Source of the DNA: CAVSIP01 sp963728075
Lineage (GTDB): Bacteria > Actinomycetota > Actinomycetes > JAFAQI01 > DASSKL01
DNA length: 64,000 bases
NCBI GenBank assembly: GCA_963728075.1
Contig: CAVSIP010000003.1
Location: 372,001-436,000 of the forward strand
Direction: 5' to 3'
Position 1 is the stretch's first letter; the number at the start of each line of letters is the position of its first letter. A model generated the notes under the pieces. It saw only the letters and a program-made list of their open reading frames with translations. It was not told the origin of the DNA and did no database searches. This document shows positions 27,154-35,491 of the stretch, piece after piece. A program made the position numbers and the translations under genes.

Positions 27154-27723
27154 ATGACTACAACCAGTCCAGAGCGGGTGCGTGCCGCGGCTGCAGCAGC
27201 GATACCGCGACGAGATCCTGGCCGGCGCTGCAGGAGCAGTTCGGCTACGCCAACGTCATGCAGGTGCCCTGCGTCACCAAGGTCAAGGTGAACATGGGCG
27301 TCGGCGAGGCGGCCCGTGACGCCAAGCTGATCGACGGCGCGGTCCGCGACCTCACCGCTGATCACCGGTCAGCGCCCCGCGGTGGCTCGCGCACGCAAGT
27401 CCATCGCGCAGTTCAAGCTGCGCGAGGGCATGCCGATCGGCGCCCACGTCACGCTGCGCGGTGACCGGATGTGGGAGTTCCTCGACCGGCTGCTGACCGT
27501 CGCGCTGCCGCGCATCCGCGACTTCCGCGGCCTGTCGTCGCGACAGTTCGACGGCCAGGGCAACTACACCTTCGGTCTCAACGAGCAGTCGATGTTCCAC
27601 GAGATCGACCCGGACGCGATCGACCGTGTCCGCGGCATGGACATCACGGTCGTGACCACCGCGAAGACCGACGACGAGGGTCGCGCGCTGCTGCGGGCGC
27701 TCGGCTTCCCCTTCAAGGACTGA
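27154..27723 (+). CDS. rplE: 50S ribosomal protein L5 (three apparent +1 indels)
   Basis: ATG 27154 (MTTTSPERV). Extra bases near 27184 (CGT-G-CCG), 27221 (CTG-G-CCG) and 27359 (GCT-G-ATC) are needed to reconcile the frame. The corrected product has 188 residues with SIAQFKLREGMPIGAHVTLRG and the C-terminal RALLRALGFPFKD. L5 binds 5S rRNA and the P-site tRNA. The first ~70 residues cannot be read directly from a single frame. Confidence 0.92.
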
Positions 27724-27730
27724 GGCACGG

Positions 27731-27916
27731 ATGGCGAAGAAGGCACTGATCGAGAAGGCTGCGCGCAAGCCGAAGTTCAAGGTGCGCGGCTACACGCGCT
27801 GCTCCCGGTGCGGGCGCCCGCGCTCGGTCTACCGCACGTTCGGCCTCTGCCGGATCTGCGTGCGCGAGATGGCGCACGCGGGCGAGCTGCCCGGCGTGAC
27901 CAAGAGCTCCTGGTAG
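27731..27916 (+). CDS. rpsZ: 30S ribosomal protein S14, zinc (type Z) form
   Basis: 61 residues, the short zinc-containing S14. The zinc ligands are two CxxC pairs (CSRCGRP and CRICVRE). This C+ form is the housekeeping copy in actinobacteria; a zinc-free paralogue is often induced by zinc starvation elsewhere. Clean frame between two indel-bearing genes. Confidence 0.96.
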   Translation: MAKKALIEKAARKPKFKVRGYTRCSRCGRPRSVYRTFGLCRICVREMAHAGELPGVTKSSW

Positions 27917-27975
27917 ACCCCTCCCACCGACGCTGCAGGCCCTGCGGGGAACCACGGCGAGAAAGGCCGACGGCC

Positions 27976-28379
27976 ATGACCATGACCGACCCGATCGCGG
28001 ACATGCTGACCCGCCTGCGGAACGCCAACCACGCGTACCACGACACCGTCGGGATGCCGCACTCGAAGATCAAGACCCACATCGCCGAGATCCTCCAGCA
28101 GGAGGGCTACATCTCCGGGTGGAGCGTGCAGGACGCGACCGACCACCCGGGCCAGGAGCTCGTCATCACCTGAAGTACGGCCCGAACCGGGAGCGGACCA
28201 TCGCCGGCGTGCGGCGCATCTCCAAGCCCGGCCTGCGGGTCTACGCCAAGGCGACCAACCTGCCCCGGGTCCTCGGCGGCCTCGGCGTCGCGATCATCTC
28301 GACGTCGACCGGCCTGCTGACCGACCGGCAGGCCGCCAAGCGGGGCGTGGGCGGGGAAGTCCTCGCCTACGTCTGGTGA
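27976..28379 (+). CDS. rpsH: 30S ribosomal protein S8 (one apparent -1 indel)
   Basis: ATG 27976 (MTMTDPIADMLTRLRNAN). One base is missing near 28170: ATC-ACC-TGAAG should read ATC ACC (C)TG AAG for Ile-Thr-Leu-Lys. With it the protein is 134 residues, ending KRGVGGEVLAYVW, the universal S8 C-terminus. S8 binds 16S helix 21 and represses the spc operon in E. coli. Confidence 0.93.
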
Positions 28380-28395
28380 GAGGGGAGGAGGAGCC

Positions 28396-28932
28396 ATGTC
28401 GCGCATCGGCAAGCTGCCCATCCCCGTTCCCAGCGGCGTCGAGGTCACCATCGCCGGCAGTGCGGTGACCGTCAAGGGCCCGAAGGGCACGCCTGACGCA
28501 CACCATCGCCGAGCCCATCCGGATCGAGCAGGCCGACGGCACGCTCTGCTGACCCGGCCCGACGACGAGAACCGCACCCGCGCGCTGCACGGGCTGTCGC
28601 GCACGCTCGTCGCCAACATGGTCACGGGCGTGACCGAGGGCTACACCAAGACCCTCGAGATCGTCGGCACCGGCTACCGCGTGCAGGCGCGGGGCAGCGA
28701 CCTCGAGTTCGCGCTCGGCTTCAGCCACCCGGTCGTCGTCCCGGCGCCCGACGGCATCACCTTCAGCGTCGAGACGCCGACCCGGTTCTCGGTCTCGGGC
28801 ATCGACAAGCAGCAGGTCGGCGAGGTCGCCGCCAACATCCGCGCCCTGCGCAAGCCCGAGCCCTACAAGGGCAAGGGCGTCCGCTACTCGGGCGAGGTCG
28901 TCCGCCGCAAGGCCGGGAAGGCTGGTAAGTGA
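28396..28932 (+). CDS. rplF: 50S ribosomal protein L6 (two compensating indels)
   Basis: 178 residues (MSRIGKLPIPVPSGVEVTIA). An extra C near 28492 (ACG-C-CTG) and a missing C near 28546 (CTC-TG-CTG) cancel, so the frame stays open, but about 18 residues between them are mistranslated; the expected reading is GTLTHTIAEPIRIEQADGTL. L6 lies near the sarcin-ricin loop. The case is informative because the gene would pass an automatic ORF check while carrying errors. Confidence 0.94.
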   Translation: MSRIGKLPIPVPSGVEVTIAGSAVTVKGPKGTPDAHHRRAHPDRAGRRHALLTRPDDENRTRALHGLSRTLVANMVTGVTEGYTKTLEIVGTGYRVQARGSDLEFALGFSHPVVVPAPDGITFSVETPTRFSVSGIDKQQVGEVAANIRALRKPEPYKGKGVRYSGEVVRRKAGKAGK

Positions 28933-29324
28933 GCATGATCGTCCGTCACGCACGCTGCGCCTGCGCGCCGGCAACCGCCGCCGCGTCTCCCGCCTGCGCC
29001 GCCACCTGCGGGTGCGCAAGAAGGTCACCGGGACGACCTCGCGGCCGCGGCTGGTCGTGGTCCGGTCAGCGCGGCACATCTACGCGCAGATCGTCGACGA
29101 CACCCGCGGCCACACGCTCGCCCAGGCGTCGACGCTCGACGAGTCGGTGCGCTGCGCCGCCGGCGACAAGAAGCGCCAAGGCGAGCCAGGTCGGCCGGCT
29201 GGTCGCCGAGCGGGCGAAGGCGGCCGGGGTCGACGCGGTCGTCTTCGACCGGGGCGGCTACCGCTACCACGGCCGGATCGCCGCCCTCGCCGACGCCGCC
29301 CGCGAGGGCGGGCTGGACTTCTAG
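28929..29324 (+). CDS. rplR: 50S ribosomal protein L18 (two compensating indels)
   Basis: GTG start overlapping the rplF stop. A missing base near 28952 and an extra C at 29174 (AAG-C-GCC) enclose the conserved centre (LRLRAGNRRRVSRLRRHLRV, GTTSRPRLVVVRSARHIYAQ). Corrected length 131 residues, ending AALADAAREGGLDF. L18 attaches 5S rRNA together with L5. Confidence 0.92.
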   Translation: MSMIVRHARCACAPATAAASPACAATCGCARRSPGRPRGRGWSWSGQRGTSTRRSSTTPAATRSPRRRRSTSRCAAPPATRSAKASQVGRLVAERAKAAGVDAVVFDRGGYRYHGRIAALADAAREGGLDF

Positions 29325-29359
29325 ATCCGAACGCAGCAGTACAGGAAGAGGAACCACTG

Positions 29360-29959
29360 ATGCCAGGACCCCAGCGCCGCGGCTCCGGCGGAGCCGGCGA
29401 GCGGCGCGACCGCCGTGACGAGGTCGGGGCGGCCGCGGCGGAGAAGTCGGCGTACCTCGAGCGCGTCGTCGCGATCAACCGCGTCGCCAAGGTCGTCAAG
29501 GGCGGCCGGCGGTTCAGCTTCACCGCCCTCGTCATCGTCGGCGACGGCGACGGCACCGTCGGTGTCGGCTACGGCAAGGCCAAGGAGGTGCCCGCGGCGA
29601 TCGCCAAGGGTGTCGAGGAGGCCAAGAAGCACTTCTTCAAGGTGCCGCGCATCCAGGGCACCATCCCGCACCCCATCCAGGGCGAGGCCGCCGCCGGCGT
29701 CGTGCTGCTCAAGCCGGCCAGCCCCGGTACCGGTGTCATCGCCGGTGGCCCGGTGCGCGCCGTGCTCGAGTGCGCCGGCATCCACGACGTGCTGTCGAAG
29801 TCCCTCGGCTCGTCCAACCCGATCAACATCGTGCACGCGACCGTGGCGGCGCTGAAGGGCCTGCACCGGCCCGAGGAGGTCGCGGCCCGCCGTGGGCTCC
29901 CGCTCGAGGACGTCGCCCCCGCCGCGATGCTGCGGGCGCGCGCAGGGGCTGGTGCGTGA
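29360..29959 (+). CDS. rpsE: 30S ribosomal protein S5
   Basis: 199 residues from ATG 29360 with AGGAAGAGGAACC upstream. The double-stranded-RNA-binding fold (RVVAINRVAKVVKGGRRFSF, VGVGYGKAKEVPAAIAKG) is intact, with a usual ~35-residue basic N-terminus. S5 lines the mRNA entry tunnel. Clean frame; stop overlaps the rpmD ATG. Confidence 0.96.
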   Translation: MPGPQRRGSGGAGERRDRRDEVGAAAAEKSAYLERVVAINRVAKVVKGGRRFSFTALVIVGDGDGTVGVGYGKAKEVPAAIAKGVEEAKKHFFKVPRIQGTIPHPIQGEAAAGVVLLKPASPGTGVIAGGPVRAVLECAGIHDVLSKSLGSSNPINIVHATVAALKGLHRPEEVAARRGLPLEDVAPAAMLRARAGAGA

Positions 29960-30143
29960 TGGGGCGCCTGAAGATCGACCCAGGTCGCGTCGGGCATCGG
30001 CGGCAACCAGCCCCAGCGCGAGACGCTGCGCACGCTGGGTCTCAAGCGCCTGCGCGACGTCGTCGTCAAGGAGGACCGCCCCGAGATCCGCGGCATGGTG
30101 GCGACAGGTGACCCACCTCGTCGCCGTCGAGGAGGTGGAGTAG
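29959..30143 (+). CDS. rpmD: 50S ribosomal protein L30 (two apparent +1 indels)
   Basis: Short gene, corrected length 60 residues. Extra bases at 29977 (ATC-G-ACC) and 30104 (GCG-A-CAG) interrupt the expected MGRLKITQVASGIGGNQPQR ... IRGMVAQVTHLVAVEEVE. Both insertions lie exactly between codons. TAG at 30141. Confidence 0.9.
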
Positions 30144-30145
30144 AC

Positions 30146-30592
30146 ATGACGCTCAAGGTGCATCACCTGCGCCCCGCCCCCGGCGCGCACACCGCCAAGA
30201 CGCGGGTCGGCCGTGGTGAGGGCTCCAAGGGCAAGACCGCCGGTCGCGGCACCAAGGGCACGAAGGCCCGCAACACCGTGTCCGCGGGCTTCGAGGGCGG
30301 CCAGATGCCGCTGCACATGCGGCTGCCGAAGCTCAAGGGCTTCACCAACCCGTTCCGGACCGAGTACCAGGTCGTGAACCTCGACCGGCTCGCGCGCGCT
30401 GTTCCCGCAGGGTGGCGCGGTCGACCCGGACGGCGCTCGCGGCCAAGGGTGCGGTGCGCCGCAACCGCCCGGTGAAGGTGCTCGGCGCCGGCGAGCTCGG
30501 CGTCGCGCTCCAGGTCCGCGCCCACGCCTTCTCCGGCTCCGCACGCGAGAAGATCGCCGCGGCCGGCGGCAGCGCGCCGAGCTCTGGCCTAG
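30146..30592 (+). CDS. rplO: 50S ribosomal protein L15 (apparent +1 indels, 3' end uncertain)
   Basis: MTLKVHHLRPAPGAHTAKTR and GFEGGQMPLHMRLPKLKGF are canonical L15. Extra bases near 30395 and 30432 break the frame inside the segment expected to read LFPQGGAVDPDALAAKGAVR. A third extra base near 30577 (GCG-C-CGA) would let the gene stop at TAG 30590, giving 147 residues, the usual length. Without the third, the frame runs to 30759 through sequence with no L15 similarity. The 30593-30778 gap before secY shows no clear promoter or hairpin. Confidence 0.85.
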
Positions 30593-30778
30593 CACGCGTC
30601 CGCAGGTGCCGCCGGGAGGGCGTTCCCGACGGCGCCTGCGTGCTCGTATCGACGACCGGTTTGGCCGTCAGGCCCAGCGAGCCGTGCGCACCGTGCTGTT
30701 GCGGGTCTGACCAGCGACACCGCGCCTCTCCCGTGCCGGAGCCACCCGTTTCGGGCTAGCAGCGCGCAGGAGGACCAG

Positions 30779-32085
30779 GTGCTGACCGCCTTCGTCCGGG
30801 CGTTTCGCACGCCCGACCTGCGCCGGAAGCTGCTCTTCACGCTCGGCATCATCGGCGCTGTTCCGGCTCGGCTCCGTGATGCCCGCCCCCGGCGTCGACT
30901 ACAAGGCCGATCCACGAGTGCCTCACCCAGGCGCAGACGAACAACTGCTCTACGGCTGGTCAACCTGTTCAGCGGTGGCGCGCTGCTGCAGCTGTCGGTG
31001 TTCGCGCTCGGGATCATGCCGTACATCACGGCGAGCATCATCATCCAGCTGCTGGTGGTGGTGATCCCGCGGCTGGAACGGCTCAAGGAGCAGGGCCAGC
31101 GCGGTCAGGCGAAGCTGACGCAGTACACCCGCTACCTGACCGTCGCGCTGGCGATCCTGCAGTCGACCGGCATCGTCGCGCTGGCCCGCAGCCGGAGCGG
31201 CTGTTCCAGGCGTGAACTGCCCGGGCCGGCTCATCCCCGACACGTCGGTGTTCCGCATCAGCATGATCGTCGTCACGATGACCGCCGGCACCGCCGTGAT
31301 CATGTGGCTCGGCGAGCTCATCACCGACCGCGGTGTCGGCAACGGCATGTCGCTGCTGATCTTCACCTCGATCGCCGCGCGCTTCCCGTTCGAGGGCCAG
31401 CAGATCCTCGCGTCGCACGGCGTCTTCACGCTTGCGCTGGTCGTGCTGCTGCTCGGCCTGGCGATCGTCACCGCCATCGTGTTCATGGAGCAGGGCCAGC
31501 GGCGCATCCCGGTGCAGTACGCCAAGCGCATGATCGGCCGGCGGATGTACGGCGGCACCTCGACCTACATCCCGCTCAAGGTCAACCAGGCCGGCGTCAT
31601 CCCGGTGATCTTCGCGTCGTCAGCTGCTCTACCTGCCGAGCCTGCGCGGCGAGCGTCTGGCACAACGAGGCGTTCAACAGCTTCGTGCAGAGGTGGCTGC
31701 AGCGCGGCGACCACCCGTCTACATCCTGCACGTACTTCGCGCTCATCATGTTCTTCACGTACTTCTACGTCGCGATCACGTTCAACCCGGTCGAGGTCGC
31801 CGACAACATGAAGAAGTACGGCGGGTTCATCCCCGGCATCCGGCCGGGCCGGCCCACCGCTGAGTACCTCGACTACGTCCTGTCCCGGATCACGCTGCCC
31901 GGTGCCGCTCTACCTCGGTCTGGTCGCGGTGCATCCCGATGATCGCGCTGGCGTTCCTCGGCTCCGGTCAGACGTTCCCCTTCGGCGGCACGTCGGTGCT
32001 CATCCTCGTGGGCGTCGGGCTGGACACCGCGAAGCAGATCGAGAGCCAGCTCATGCTGCGCAACTACGAGGGCTTCCTCCGCTAG
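30779..32085 (+). CDS. secY: Protein translocase subunit SecY (about twelve apparent indels)
   Basis: GTG 30779 with AGGAGG nearby. Segments of SecY appear in all three frames: TM1 RKLLFTLGII, LVNLFSGGALLQLSVFALGI, FEGQQILASHGVF, QGQRRIPVQYAKRMIGRRMY, VNQAGVIPVIFASS, FFTYFYVAITFNPVEVADNM. My alignment needs extra bases near 30854, 30909, 31622, 31645, 31729, 31906 and 31932 and missing bases near 30946, 30956, 31192, 31210 and 31718. The corrected total is 434 residues and 10 membrane helices, the usual size. SecY is the essential protein-conducting channel, so a dead gene is implausible; this is the densest cluster of errors in the window. Stop TAG overlaps the adk GTG. Confidence 0.92.
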
Positions 32086-32739
32086 TGCGCCTCGTCCTCG
32101 TCGGGCCGCCCGGTGCGGGCAAGGGGACCCAGGCCCAGTTCGTGTCGGGGCAGCTCGCAGGTCCCCAAGATCTCCACCGGCGACATCTTCCGGGCCAACG
32201 TGAGCCAGGGCACCGCGCTCGGCAAGCGAGGCCAAGGAGTACATGGACGCGGTGACCTCGTCCCGGACGAGGTCACCATCGCCATGGTGCGCGACCGCCT
32301 GTCCGAGGACGACGCCCGCAAGGGGTTCCTGCTCGACGGCTTCCCCCGCAATGTGCCGCAGGCGCGCGTGCTCGACGAGATGCTGCTCGAGATGGGCACC
32401 GGCATCGACGTCGTGCTCGAGCTGGTCGTCGACGACGAGGAGGTCGTCCGGCGGCTGTCCGGCCGGCGAACCTGCCGGTCGTGCGCGCACGTCTGGCATG
32501 TCGACTTCGACCCGCCGGCCGTCGCGGGGGTCTGTGACCACTGCGGCGGCGAGCTGTTCCAGCGCGACGACGACCTCGAGGAGACCATCCGGCACCGGCT
32601 CGAGGTGTACGCCGAGCAGACCGCGCCGCTGGTGCAGTTCTACGCCGAGCGGGGCAAGCTCGTGGGCATCGACGCCACCGGGCCGGTCGACGACGTGACC
32701 GACCGCGCGCTCGCCGCGCTGCGCCCGTACTCCCGCTGA
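32085..32739 (+). CDS. adk: Adenylate kinase, zinc-LID form (three apparent indels)
   Basis: GTG overlaps the secY stop (TAGTG). P-loop GPPGAGKGTQ at residues 7-16. Extra bases at 32157 (CTC-G-CAG) and 32227 (AAG-C-GAG) and a missing G near 32251 are inferred from the conserved QVPKISTGDIFR and GKEAKEYMDAGDLVPDE. Corrected length 217 residues. The LID domain carries CRSCAHVWHV and CDHCGGEL, a four-Cys zinc site as in Gram-positive long-form kinases; mycobacterial Adk is short and lacks it. Interconverts ATP + AMP and 2 ADP. Confidence 0.92.
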
Positions 32740-32770
32740 CGGTGCACCGGTGTTCCGGAGAAGGCAGCTG

Positions 32771-33595
32771 ATGATCCAGATCAAGAACGAGTCCGAGATC
32801 GCCCGCATGCGCGAGGCGGGCCTCGTGGTGGGCCGCACGCTCGCGAAGCTGCGCGAGGCGGTCGCCCCCGGCGTGAGCACCGCCGACCTCGATGCGATCG
32901 CGGAGGAGTCGATCCGCGGTGAGGGGGCGACGCCGTCGTTCAAGGGCTACCGTGGGTTCCCGGCGAGCATCTGCGCGTCGATCAACGACGAGATCGTCCA
33001 CGGCATCCCGAGCCGCAAGCGGGTGCTGCGCGACGGTGACGTCATCTCCATCGACTGCGGCGCGATCGTCGAGGGCTACCACGGCGATGCGGCGGTGACC
33101 GTACCCGTCGGTGCGGTCGCGCCCGAGCTGACCGAGCTGCTGCGGGTCTGCGAGGAGTCGCTGTGGCACGGCATGGCCGCCGCGCGGCTCGGTGGCCGGC
33201 TCACCGACATCTCCCACGCCATCGAGACCTACATCCGCTCCCAGCCGCACCCGTCCGGCGGGCACTGGGGCATCGTCGAGGAGTACGTCGGCCACGGCAT
33301 CGGCACCGAGATGCACCAGGACCCGCAGGTCTACAACTTCGCCCCGAAGGGCCCCGGCCGCGGGCCCAAGATCGTCAAGGGGCTGGCCCTGGCCGTGGAG
33401 CCGATGGTCAACCTCGGCGCGCGCCACACCCGGCTGCTCGACGACGAGTGGACGGTCGTCACCCAGGACGGCTCCCCGAGCGCCCACTTCGAGCACAGCT
33501 TCACCGTCACGGACGAGGGGCCGTGGGTGCTGACCGCGCTCGACGGCGGCCGGGAGCGGATCGCGGCGATCACGCGCTCCGCAGCCGCCGGCTGA
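32771..33595 (+). CDS. map: Methionine aminopeptidase, type I
   Basis: 274 residues from ATG 32771 (MIQIKNESEIARMREAG); the GTG 21 bases upstream would break similarity. The five metal ligands are present: D95, D106 (SIDCGAIVEGYHGDAAV), H175 (GHGIGTEMHQ), E210 (LAVEPMV) and E241 (FEHSFTV). Removes initiator methionine co-translationally. Frame clean. In most actinobacteria infA follows, but here the next gene is rpmJ. Confidence 0.95.
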   Translation: MIQIKNESEIARMREAGLVVGRTLAKLREAVAPGVSTADLDAIAEESIRGEGATPSFKGYRGFPASICASINDEIVHGIPSRKRVLRDGDVISIDCGAIVEGYHGDAAVTVPVGAVAPELTELLRVCEESLWHGMAAARLGGRLTDISHAIETYIRSQPHPSGGHWGIVEEYVGHGIGTEMHQDPQVYNFAPKGPGRGPKIVKGLALAVEPMVNLGARHTRLLDDEWTVVTQDGSPSAHFEHSFTVTDEGPWVLTALDGGRERIAAITRSAAAG

Positions 33596-33609
33596 GGCCC
33601 GTCCCGGGT

Positions 33610-33639
33610 TTGTCGCACGCCGCTGCCATGCCGTAGACT
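33610..33639 (+). promoter_or_regulatory. Probable promoter of the rpmJ-rpsM-rpsK-rpsD-rpoA-rplQ unit
   Basis: TTGTCG (33610-33615), 18-base spacer and TAGACT (33634-33639), within the 126-bp map-rpmJ gap. In related genomes a promoter in this place precedes infA. No infA-like reading frame lies between it and rpmJ. Confidence 0.6.
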
Positions 33640-33721
33640 CTGTCGTTGGTCTGGGCACTGCCGTGCCCGCAGGTACCTGACACGAAGGGGCGTCTCCCGG
33701 GCGCCTGTCCGAGGAGCACCA

Positions 33722-33835
33722 ATGAAGGTCAAGCCGAGCGTCAAGCCGATCTGCGACAAGTGCAAGGTCATTCGGCGCCACGGTCGCGTCATGGTGATCT
33801 GCGACAACCTGCGGCACAAGCAGCGCCAGGGCTGA
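33722..33835 (+). CDS. rpmJ: 50S ribosomal protein L36
   Basis: 37 residues (MKVKPSVKPICDKCKVIRRH ... CDNLRHKQRQG), with GAGGAG 8 bases upstream. The zinc ligands C11, C14, C27 and H32 are present, so this is the zinc-binding C+ form. It is the first gene after the promoter at 33610 because infA is absent. Confidence 0.96.
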   Translation: MKVKPSVKPICDKCKVIRRHGRVMVICDNLRHKQRQG

Positions 33836-33959
33836 GCCGAACAGTCGCGCACCACCTGCCGTACGGCGGACCACCCTCGGTCGGAGGCCGGGGCTCCGGG
33901 CGGGCACCCGGGGACGGTGGCGCGAGAGACCTCCGCGAGCACGAAGGAGTACCGCCCAC

Positions 33960-34340
33960 ATGGCACGCCTCGTCGGCGTCGACCTCCCGCGCGACAAGCG
34001 CCTGGAAGTCGCGCTCACCTACATCTTCGGGATCGGACGCACCCGTGCGCTCGAGACCCTCGCCAACACCGGCGTGAGCGCGGACCTGCGCGTCCGCGAC
34101 CTGTCGGACGAGGACATCATCAAGCTCCGCGACTGGATCGAGGCGAACTACCGGGTCGAGGGCGACCTGCGCCGCGAGGTCACCGCGGACATCCGGCGCA
34201 AGATCGAGATCGGCTGCTACCAGGGCATCCGCCACCGCCGTGGCCTGCCGGTCCGCGGCCAGCGCACCCACACCAACGCGCGCACCCGCAAGGGCCCGCG
34301 CAAGACCGTGGCCGGCAAGAAGAAGGCCGGCAAGAAGTAG
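33960..34340 (+). CDS. rpsM: 30S ribosomal protein S13
   Basis: 126 residues (MARLVGVDLPRDKRLEVALT; the C-terminal RGLPVRGQRTHTNARTRKGP). S13 in the head contacts the P-site tRNA. GAAGGAG upstream. Clean frame. Confidence 0.96.
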   Translation: MARLVGVDLPRDKRLEVALTYIFGIGRTRALETLANTGVSADLRVRDLSDEDIIKLRDWIEANYRVEGDLRREVTADIRRKIEIGCYQGIRHRRGLPVRGQRTHTNARTRKGPRKTVAGKKKAGKK

Positions 34341-34385
34341 TAGTCCTCCCGGACCGACGACCTCCCACGAAGCAGCAGGAGAGAG

Positions 34386-34790
34386 ATGCCCCCCAAGACT
34401 CGCGCGGCCGGCGCCAAGAAGGTGCGCCGCAAGGAGCGGAAGAACGTCGCCCACGGGCACGCCCACATCAAGAGCACGTTCAACAACACGATCGTCTCGA
34501 TCACCGACCCCATGGGGAACGTGATCTCGTGGGCCAGTGCCGGCCACGTCGGCTTCAAGGGCTCCCGCAAGTCCACGCCGTTCGCCGCGCAGATGGCCGC
34601 CGAGGCCGCCGCGCGCAAGGCGCAGGAGCACGGCATGCGCAAGGTGGACGTCTTCGTCAAGGGGCCGGGCTCCGGCCGCGAGACGGCGATCCGCTCGCTG
34701 CAGGCCACTGGCCTGGAGGTCGGTCAGATCTCCGACGTCACCCCGGTGCCGCACAACGGCTGCCGTCCGCCCAAGCGCCGTCGAGTCTGA
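34386..34790 (+). CDS. rpsK: 30S ribosomal protein S11
   Basis: 134 residues (GHAHIKSTFNNTIVSITDPM; GPGSGRETAIRSLQATGLEV; HNGCRPPKRRRV). Forms the platform beside the E site. Normal length. Confidence 0.96.
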   Translation: MPPKTRAAGAKKVRRKERKNVAHGHAHIKSTFNNTIVSITDPMGNVISWASAGHVGFKGSRKSTPFAAQMAAEAAARKAQEHGMRKVDVFVKGPGSGRETAIRSLQATGLEVGQISDVTPVPHNGCRPPKRRRV

Positions 34791-34808
34791 GAAGCAGGAG
34801 AACGAAGT

Positions 34809-35435
34809 ATGGCCCGCTACACCGGCGCGGACTGCAAGCGCTGCCGACGCGAGAAGATGAAGCTGTTCCTCAAGGGCAGCAAGTGCGAGTCGCCGAAGTG
34901 CCCGATCGAGATCCGGCCCTACCCGCCGGGTGAGCACGGTCGCGGCCGCACCAAGGACTCCGAGTACCTGCTGCAGAAGCGCGAGAAGCAGAAGTGTGCG
35001 CGCATCTACGGGGTGCTCGAGAAGCAGTTCCGCCGCTACTACGAGGAGGCCAACCGGGCCTCCGGCAAGACCGGTGAGAACCTGCTCCAGCTGCTCGAGC
35101 GCCGCCTCGACAACGTCGTGTACCGCGCCGGCTTCGCGCACAGCCGCGACCAGGCCCGGCAGCTGGTCAAGCACGGCCACTTCCAGGTGAACGGCCACAA
35201 GGTCGACATCCCGAGCTACCTCGTGGCCGAGAACGACATCATCGAGGTGCGGCCGGGCAGCGTCGAGCTCACCCCGTTCGTCATCGCGCGCGCCGAGGCC
35301 GGCGAGCGGCCGGTGCCGGCGTGGCTCGAGGTCATCGCCAACCGCATGCGCATCCTCGTTCACGGGCTCCCGAGCCGGCAGGTCATCGACACGCCGGTCC
35401 AGGAGCAGCTCATCGTCGAGCTGTACTCGAAGTAG
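34809..35435 (+). CDS. rpsD: 30S ribosomal protein S4
   Basis: 208 residues. N-terminal four-Cys zinc motif (CKRCRREKMKLFLKGSKC and CP), then the S4 RNA-binding domain (LERRLDNVVYRAGFAHSRDQ, ARQLVKHGHFQVNG). S4 initiates 30S assembly and is the alpha-operon repressor in E. coli. The zinc form fits the zinc-rich set here (S14 type Z, L36, Adk). Confidence 0.96.
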   Translation: MARYTGADCKRCRREKMKLFLKGSKCESPKCPIEIRPYPPGEHGRGRTKDSEYLLQKREKQKCARIYGVLEKQFRRYYEEANRASGKTGENLLQLLERRLDNVVYRAGFAHSRDQARQLVKHGHFQVNGHKVDIPSYLVAENDIIEVRPGSVELTPFVIARAEAGERPVPAWLEVIANRMRILVHGLPSRQVIDTPVQEQLIVELYSK

Positions 35436-35491
35436 CAGTACAGCCACCCCGGACGGGCGTCATATAGCGGTCGCCCAAGGAGGAAACACAC

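Noticed and set aside
30593..30778. Possible small gene between rplO and secY
   Set aside because: The open frame simply continues past the L15 end after the shift, has no ribosome site and no similarity; I see no promoter or hairpin there either.
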